NCBI RefSeq assembly: GCF_038397755.1
Contig: NZ_CP151637.1
Location: 3,720,001-3,784,000 of the forward strand
Reading direction: 5' to 3'
Origin: Microbacterium sp. LWH7-1.2
GTDB lineage: Bacteria > Actinomycetota > Actinomycetes > Actinomycetales > Microbacteriaceae
DNA: 64,000 nucleotides
The first letter of the stretch is position 1, and each line of letters opens with the position of its first letter. Of this stretch, positions 58,699-64,000 are shown piece after piece. The position numbers were made by a program, and so were the translations under genes. Below the pieces are notes generated by a model. The model saw only the letters and a list, made by a program, of their open reading frames with translations. It was not told the DNA's origin and searched no databases.

Positions 58699-61629
58699 TC
58701 AGCCGCATGCGCGCGCCGCGTACGTGGCCGACACGGTGCCCGTCGCGTCGCCTGCGGTCACGTCCACGGAGACCTGGCCCGGAGCCACCGACACGAGGCG
58801 CGTGGAGAAGGCGTACGTCGCGGACTTGCCGGCAGCGACCGTCGCCGTCTTCGAGCCGAACGGGGTCTCGACATCGACGGCCGCCGCGACGTCGCCGGCG
58901 TTGGCGACCTTCGCGGCCAGGACGACCTTGCCCGCGACGCACCGCGTCTCGGCGCTCACGACGACGTCGACGGCAGCCTCGACCGTCACCGTCGCCTCGA
59001 CCGGCATGCGCGAGGCATCCTGCGCGACGCCCGACACGGTGAACGTGCCCGGCGTGGCGTAGTCGGCCGGGTCAATCGCATTCCACTCCACGGCGACCGT
59101 CTCGCTCGAACCGTCGGCCTTCGTCAGGTTCGCCTGCGGCAGCACGGGCGCCGCGCCCGCCAGGGTCGTGACGTCCATCGCGCCGACCGAGGCCACCGCC
59201 AGGTTCGGCTGGTACGCCTCGAGCACCTTCTGGTACTCGGCCCGTGTGACCGGGATCACGGTGCCGTGACGCGGCTTGCCGCCGTCGGCGTTCTGCGGCA
59301 GGTTGCCGCGCAGCTTGGTGCCGAGCGGCTGCCACGAGTCGCCGTCGTTGATGTCGTCGGTCCCGAACGGGATGTAGTAGTTCGGTCCCTGGTGGTAGTT
59401 CGGCTGGTCGATGAACAGGAACCAGTCGAGACCGTTCACGTCTCCCTCGTTGGCCGGGAAGATGCTCGGGCCCTCACCGCTGGTGAACGTTCCGCCCGGC
59501 TCGCCGTTGGGCAGGCCCGACGCGACGCGCTCTTTCACGAGCGTCCACTCGTCCGCCGGCCCCGCTGTGCCCGGGAGCGCACCCGAGTACGTCGCGAGCA
59601 GGTCGGTCGACTTCTCCTGACGGAGGGTCATGGATGCCTCGTCCTTGGTGAAGCGGTGGTACGTGCCGTCGACGAAGGCGACGGTCGAGTCGATCAGACC
59701 GCGACCGGCTCCGCGTCGCACGTCACTCCAGATCTTCGCCTCCGAGAACGTCACGAAGTCGTCGGTCGTCGCGTACATCATGCGGTTGTACGTCACGCCG
59801 GTGCGCTGGGCGACATCGGTGGTGTCGTACAGGTTCGACGCCCAGTACACGACGAAGGTGTCGAGCTCCTCGCTCCAGAACGCCTCGGGTGCCCACGTGT
59901 TGCCGGCGAAGTCGGACGACACCTTGACGTGACGCTGCTCCGACCAGTTCACCAGGTCGTCGGACTCCCACACCTCGATGTACTTGGAACCCGAGATCTG
60001 CGCCGTGGTGAACCCGCCGGGAAGTCCCGCGACCTTGAGGTCGGTGGCGATCATGTAGAACTTGTCGCCGTGGGGCGCCCGGATGATGAACGGGTCGCGA
60101 AGGCCCTGCGTGCCCACGGTCGACGTGAACAGCGGCTCGCCGTCGTTCAGCGTGTTCCACGCCAGCGCGTCGTTGCCCTTCGACGCCGCGAGGCTCACGC
60201 GCTCCGCGCCCTGGCCTTCGCCCGTGAAGAACGTCCAGACGTACGCCTCGGTCTTGCCGGTGCCCGCCGGCATCGGCTGGATCCGGATGCTGAACTCGCG
60301 GCTTGCCGATGCGGCGCCATTGCGGGCGGTCGCCGTCAGCAGCACGTCGACCGGCTCGGCGCCGGCGGCGGGGCGCTCGACCTCGACCGTGCGCGTGTCG
60401 GCGGTGACGCCGTCGCGGATGCCGGCGAACATGGCGCCTTCGGCGGCCACGGTCCACTCGATCGTCGAGCCGTGTGCGCCGAGCGCCGGCACCGAGAAGT
60501 TGGTGCGCACGTTCTGCTGGTTCAGGATCTCGATGGCGGCGATGTCGTTCGCCACCTTCTCCTGAGCGGGGATGTCTTCCGGAACGGTCACGGTGTAGGT
60601 CGCGGTTCGCGTCTCGGCGCCCAGGGTGAAAGTCGCGGTGAGTGTGACGGTGGCGGCGCCCGAGCCGGCCTCCGGGAGGGTGACGTCGGCGGCTCCGCCC
60701 GTGAGCGCGATCGCCGGGTCGTCCGAGGTCCACGCCACGGTCGCGCCATAGGTCGACGTCGGCAGCGTGAAGTCGGCGGCCGCACTCTCGGGCACGGTGA
60801 CCGAGCCGACCGCGCGGTCCAGCGCCTCGCCGCTGAAGAGGGCGCCGACCTGCGCATCGTCGAGCGCGGTGTCGTAGATGGCGAAGTCGTCGATGTCGCC
60901 GCCCCAGCTGGGGTCGTTGTACGTCGAGCGGCCGAGGCTCGCTACGAGCGACGAGCCGAACGACGCGACGTCGCGGGCGATCGCGCCCTGCCAGATGCGC
61001 GAGCCGTTGACGTAGACGCTCAGCTGTCCGTCGGTGCCGTCGATGACGGTCGTGTACAGGGCCATGCCGCTCGGGGTGCGGGCGCCGGTGGTGGCGGCGC
61101 CGGTGGCGCCGGGGCCGACCTCGGTGGTCCACGGGGAGCCGGCATTGAGCGCGTTGGTGACGACCGACTTCACATAGCCGCTCGGGTTGGTGGGGTTGAG
61201 GAGCCAGTATCCGGTCGAGAACGACGCGCCCGATGCGACGGGGGCGCCGATGAAGGCTGCGGCCGTGTTGCTCGCGCCGGTGCGGGTCGACAGCCACGTC
61301 GAGATGGTGAGATCCTTCTTGCCGACGAGCGGCGCGGTCGGGATGTCGACGTACGCGGCGGTGCCGCGCGCACCGCCGGGCAGGCGCAGGATGCCGTCGC
61401 CCACGGTGCCGCCGGACTGCTGCAGGGTGGCGTCGTGGCCGTTGCCGCTGTCGTCGGCGATCGCGGCGCCCGTGGGCGCCGTGTCGAACGTGTAGTGGAT
61501 CAGTGGGTCGACGCCGATGTCGGCGTAGCCGGCCGTCGCCGGGAGGATGGCGCCGCCGAGCGCAAGAGCCACCGCGGCGGCGACCGCGGTTCCTCTCGCG
61601 GCGGCGCGTGATCGGGTGTGTGTGCGCAT
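58699..61629 (-). CDS. Secreted GH43-type glycosidase with LamG and Ig-like domains
   Basis: The 976-residue protein has a signal peptide (cleavage after about residue 36), a LamG/concanavalin-like domain (DPLIHYTFDTAPTGAAIADD to near residue 270) and Ig-like bacterial domains (about residues 275-355 and 360-460). A five-bladed GH43 catalytic region follows (about 465-800), with GLRDPFIIRAPHGDKFYMIA carrying a catalytic Asp and NWSEQRHVKV, NTWAPEAFWSEEL motifs. C-terminal Ig-like and adhesive domains end it. GH43 members cleave arabinans, arabinoxylans or galactans. It acts outside the cell. Divergent from a similar gene at 62300, with shared operators between. Confidence 0.9.
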   Translation of the reverse strand: MRTHTRSRAAARGTAVAAAVALALGGAILPATAGYADIGVDPLIHYTFDTAPTGAAIADDSGNGHDATLQQSGGTVGDGILRLPGGARGTAAYVDIPTAPLVGKKDLTISTWLSTRTGASNTAAAFIGAPVASGASFSTGYWLLNPTNPSGYVKSVVTNALNAGSPWTTEVGPGATGAATTGARTPSGMALYTTVIDGTDGQLSVYVNGSRIWQGAIARDVASFGSSLVASLGRSTYNDPSWGGDIDDFAIYDTALDDAQVGALFSGEALDRAVGSVTVPESAAADFTLPTSTYGATVAWTSDDPAIALTGGAADVTLPEAGSGAATVTLTATFTLGAETRTATYTVTVPEDIPAQEKVANDIAAIEILNQQNVRTNFSVPALGAHGSTIEWTVAAEGAMFAGIRDGVTADTRTVEVERPAAGAEPVDVLLTATARNGAASASREFSIRIQPMPAGTGKTEAYVWTFFTGEGQGAERVSLAASKGNDALAWNTLNDGEPLFTSTVGTQGLRDPFIIRAPHGDKFYMIATDLKVAGLPGGFTTAQISGSKYIEVWESDDLVNWSEQRHVKVSSDFAGNTWAPEAFWSEELDTFVVYWASNLYDTTDVAQRTGVTYNRMMYATTDDFVTFSEAKIWSDVRRGAGRGLIDSTVAFVDGTYHRFTKDEASMTLRQEKSTDLLATYSGALPGTAGPADEWTLVKERVASGLPNGEPGGTFTSGEGPSIFPANEGDVNGLDWFLFIDQPNYHQGPNYYIPFGTDDINDGDSWQPLGTKLRGNLPQNADGGKPRHGTVIPVTRAEYQKVLEAYQPNLAVASVGAMDVTTLAGAAPVLPQANLTKADGSSETVAVEWNAIDPADYATPGTFTVSGVAQDASRMPVEATVTVEAAVDVVVSAETRCVAGKVVLAAKVANAGDVAAAVDVETPFGSKTATVAAGKSATYAFSTRLVSVAPGQVSVDVTAGDATGTVSATYAARACG

Positions 61630-61738
61630 GGGATGGGTCTCGCTCTCGTGGCGACGACGGGCACCGGTCGCAGTCGGCTGACGTCCACGTCGAGCGGCTG
61701 AGAGTGTGCGTCGTCGCGCAGTCCGGGTGGGTTTGTTG

Positions 61739-61752
61739 TGTTACCGGGAACA
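61739..61752. promoter_or_regulatory. LacI-type operator TGTTACCGGGAACA
   Basis: This 14-mer is the exact reverse complement of the site at 61859-61872. On the minus strand TTGACA (61795-61790) and TACCGT (61772-61767) form the GH43 promoter upstream of this site, so binding would repress that gene. Confidence 0.7.
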
Positions 61753-61838
61753 ATCCGGTGACGACAACGGTATGAGCAGGACGCGACAGTGTCAACATCG
61801 CCAATCCGCTGTTGTGGCGACCCTTGACCACTCTCGGC

Positions 61839-61852
61839 TGTTGTCGCTAACG
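61839..61852. promoter_or_regulatory. LacI-type operator TGTTGTCGCTAACG
   Basis: It resembles the TGTTnnCGCTAACA pattern and lies 20 bp from the next site, two helical turns, suggesting cooperative binding. Confidence 0.55.
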
Positions 61853-61858
61853 TGTGGC

Positions 61859-61872
61859 TGTTCCCGGTAACA
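61859..61872. promoter_or_regulatory. LacI-type operator TGTTCCCGGTAACA
   Basis: It is the inverse of the 61739 site, and the two lie 120 bp apart, allowing a repression loop. The stretch 61873-62206 has no gene. Confidence 0.65.
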
Positions 61873-62191
61873 TCCGCGATCCGAGCGGATGCCGAGACTC
61901 CGTGAAGAAGGGGACCAGCAGGACGATGTGGGCAACGGCTGGTCATCGAGACCCGCCCCACGGCGCTGACGGCCGCCATACCCCTGTGGAACATGGCGGG
62001 CCGGGCAACGCGGCGACCACGTCGCCGCATCCCGCGGCTGAAATGAATCCCCCCATGACGGTCCCCCCGGCCCCCTGCTGCGACCCCGCCCGATGAGGGG
62101 TCGCAGCGGGGATCATGCGCCGCGGATTCAGTCGACGCCAGCCGTCGGCAAGCGGTTCGAGCGCGCGTGGCTGGCAATCGTGATCCATCGA

Positions 62192-62221
62192 TTGACGTCC
62201 GAATTGTGTTGCCGCTAACAT
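62192..62221 (+). promoter_or_regulatory. Promoter of second GH43 gene with overlapping operator
   Basis: TTGACG (62192-62197) and TAACAT (62216-62221) have an 18-bp spacer. The operator TGTTGCCGCTAACA (62207-62220) overlaps the -10, a direct repression site. Confidence 0.65.
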
Positions 62222-62299
62222 TGCCGGCGCCGGTGCGATTCGCGAAGCCGCGGATTCCCAGGTGCAGGCTCGACGCACCACGCTCCCGAGGAATGATCA

Positions 62300-64000
62300 A
62301 TGAAGACCAATACTCCTTCCGTCCCAACTGTTAGCGCTAACCGGCGTCGCCGGCTCGTCGCCGTGATGATCGCCGGCGCCGTCGCGATCGCGACGGTGGG
62401 CGCGGCCGCACCCGCGATGGCGGCACCCGAAGACCACCTCCACCTGAGGTATGCGCTCGACGAAACCGCCGGCACGACCGCGACAGACTCGTCGGGTCAC
62501 GGACGAAACGGCATCATCAGCGGCGGCGCGGTGCTGACCGGAGGAGAAGGGGTCGCATTCGACGGCGCGAACGACCACGTCAAGCTGCCCGACAATGTGC
62601 TCGCCGGTCTCGCCTCGATCACCGTCTCGACCGAGGTCCTCATCAAGCCGGCGCAGATCACGCCATACATGATCTGGGCGCTCGGCAACACGAACACCTC
62701 GGGGGTGGGGGACGGCTACCTCTTCGCGAGCGGCAACGCATACCGCGCGGCGATCGCCACCGGCAACTGGACGACCGAGCAGGGCGTCACCAGCGGCAGC
62801 AACCTCGAGCGCGGAGTTTGGAAAACCCTCACCTACACGCTCGATGACGCGAGCAACACCGCGACGCTCTACCTCGACGGCGTCCAGGTCGCGCAGAACC
62901 CGAACGTCACCCTTACGCCCGGGCAGATCGGCTCGGGCGTCACCACGGCGAACTACATCGGCCGCTCGGTGTACAGCGCCGACAAGTACCTGCTCGGAAA
63001 CGTCCGCGACTTCCGCATCTACGACGCCGCTCTCACTCCCGCGGAGGTCGCCGGTCTCGTGCCTTCCGACGCCGTCCGCGTGCAGCGCGACTCCGCGGCG
63101 CTCAACCTCGGCGACACCGGTGCCGTCGCCGCGAACCTGGCTCTTCCCGCGACGGCGCCCAACGGCTCGACGGTCGCGTGGGCGACGAGCGACGCCGCCG
63201 TCGTCACCGCTGCCGGTGCCGTCACCCGGCCCGGCGCCGGCCACCCCGACGCGACCGCGACCCTGACCGCGACGATCACGCGGGGCTCGGCATCCGCCAC
63301 CCGCGACTTCTCCGTGACCGTGCTCGCCCAGCCCGGCGCCGCGGAGCAGGCGCAGGCCGACCTCGATGCGATCGCGATCCCGAACGCGTCCGACGTGCGC
63401 GGCAACATCACCCTCCCGGCGACGGGCTCGGTCAACGGCTCGGCGATCACGTGGTCGGCCTCGCCCGCGGGCACGATCACGACCACCACCCAGGGTGGCA
63501 AAGCTCCCGGCGTGGTCACGCGCGGCGCCGCCGACACCGCGGTGACCCTCACGGCCACGGTGTCCGGCACGACCGCGAGCCGCAGCATCCCGGTCACCGT
63601 CAAGGCGGCGCCAGCCGGACTCGACACCGACTACTCGGCCGGCTACCTCTGGACCCACTTCGCGACCTCAGGGGGCTACGAGAAGATCTTCTACGGCCAC
63701 AGCGACGACGGCCTGCACTGGTCGAAGCTCAACGACAACCAGCCGATCCTCGCGAACCTCGCCGGCGACCTCGGCGTGCGCGACCCGCACCTCGTCCGCT
63801 CCCCGGAGGGCGACAAGTACTGGATCATCGGCACCGATCTGCATGCAGAGGGCGGCGGACCCGGCGGCTCGGGATGGAATCGGCTCACCGCGAGCCAGAA
63901 CATCGTGGTGTGGGAGTCGACCGACCTCGTGAACTGGAGCGATCAGCGCATCGTCTTCGCCGGCTTCGACCAGGCCGGCTGCGTGTGGGCGCCGGAGGCG
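62300..64000 (+). CDS. Secreted GH43-type glycosidase, 5' part (runs off the window)
   Basis: The frame is open from ATG 62300 (after CCGAGGAATG) to the last base, at least 567 residues. It has a signal peptide (cleavage near residue 41), a LamG domain (HLRYALDETAGTTATDSSGH to about residue 250) and two Ig-like domains. The start of a GH43 region shows as FYGHSDDGLHWSKLNDNQPI and VRDPHLVRSPEGDKYWIIGT. It is close in design to the divergent 58699-61629 protein. An operator-like TGTTAGCGCTAACC lies within codons 10-14. Confidence 0.9.
   Translation, partial: MKTNTPSVPTVSANRRRRLVAVMIAGAVAIATVGAAAPAMAAPEDHLHLRYALDETAGTTATDSSGHGRNGIISGGAVLTGGEGVAFDGANDHVKLPDNVLAGLASITVSTEVLIKPAQITPYMIWALGNTNTSGVGDGYLFASGNAYRAAIATGNWTTEQGVTSGSNLERGVWKTLTYTLDDASNTATLYLDGVQVAQNPNVTLTPGQIGSGVTTANYIGRSVYSADKYLLGNVRDFRIYDAALTPAEVAGLVPSDAVRVQRDSAALNLGDTGAVAANLALPATAPNGSTVAWATSDAAVVTAAGAVTRPGAGHPDATATLTATITRGSASATRDFSVTVLAQPGAAEQAQADLDAIAIPNASDVRGNITLPATGSVNGSAITWSASPAGTITTTTQGGKAPGVVTRGAADTAVTLTATVSGTTASRSIPVTVKAAPAGLDTDYSAGYLWTHFATSGGYEKIFYGHSDDGLHWSKLNDNQPILANLAGDLGVRDPHLVRSPEGDKYWIIGTDLHAEGGGPGGSGWNRLTASQNIVVWESTDLVNWSDQRIVFAGFDQAGCVWAPEA
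62329..62342. promoter_or_regulatory. LacI-type operator TGTTAGCGCTAACC inside the coding start
   Basis: The palindromic core TTAGCGCTAA is the best match in the group to the TGTTAnCGCTAACA consensus and lies 30 bp inside the GH43 gene. It may act as a roadblock or loop partner. Confidence 0.6.

Noticed and set aside
58471..61611. A 1046-codon open frame on the plus strand opposite the GH43 gene
   Set aside because: It is Arg/Val/Asp-rich low-complexity without motifs, typical of antisense frames in high-GC DNA. The minus strand has signal peptide, LamG and GH43 motifs.

Overview
The window is high-GC DNA with actinobacterial codon use. Several genes on the right (UBP zinc finger beside a cNMP-thioredoxin reductase fusion, DUF4287, DUF1992, DinB, PadR with a permease-prefix protein) resemble gene content common in Microbacteriaceae, so a Microbacterium-like soil or plant actinobacterium is the best guess. 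The assignment rests on composition and gene content only; no rRNA or tRNA gene was seen.

Left part, about 1-37 kb, is an accessory catabolic region. It opens with the 3' end of a rhamnose mutarotase gene and a divergent oxidoreductase/MarR pair. Next comes decayed DNA: a gamma-glutamyltransferase 5' scrap joined to a metallo-beta-lactamase (MBL) pseudogene, a TauE-type permease, a solute-binding-protein scrap, a GntR regulator and an aldehyde dehydrogenase with a short N-terminus. An IS3 remnant separates this from locus A (6.7-15.3 kb). Locus A holds a ribose-type ABC transporter, a Dabb protein, an enoyl-CoA-hydratase-like protein, a GntR/FCD regulator, a split transketolase and an M24 pita-bread protein. 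Both locus A promoters carry nearly the same 19-bp operator just after the -10 element.

Locus B (15.5-37 kb) holds two RidA proteins around an acyl-CoA-dehydrogenase-fold flavin monooxygenase, MBL hydrolases, a Gfo/Idh dehydrogenase, a complete Liv-type ABC transporter and an MftD-like flavoprotein. It continues with an SDR, an XRE-cupin regulator, a second M24 protein, a 3-hydroxyisobutyrate-dehydrogenase-like enzyme, a second flavin monooxygenase and two flavin reductases. Many enzyme types occur twice, and several scraps in the left part match intact genes of locus B. I infer uptake of small organic molecules followed by flavin-dependent oxygenation, hydrolysis and dehydrogenation; the substrate cannot be read from the sequence.

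From 37.2 to 41.5 kb lies a transposon graveyard: an etfA 3' scrap, a frameshifted IS110, and a second IS110 of about 1.38 kb inserted exactly in the P-loop of an IS21 istB remnant, which abuts an AraC 3' fragment.

Right part, 41.6-64 kb, looks like stable chromosome with intact, tightly packed genes. It holds a PPOX protein, a three-gene operon of ketosynthase III, haem-oxygenase-like diiron protein and unknown protein, a UBP zinc finger and a thioredoxin-reductase-like protein without its CxxC, DNA polymerase IV, and a PadR/permease-prefix pair with a perfect palindromic operator. Further on are a Kv-type channel, an MFS transporter and several small conserved proteins. It ends in two divergent secreted GH43-type glycosidases sharing an array of LacI-type operators. 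GC-rich inverted repeats built from TTCGGGGCGC and GCGCCCCGAAC recur in three intergenic gaps here.
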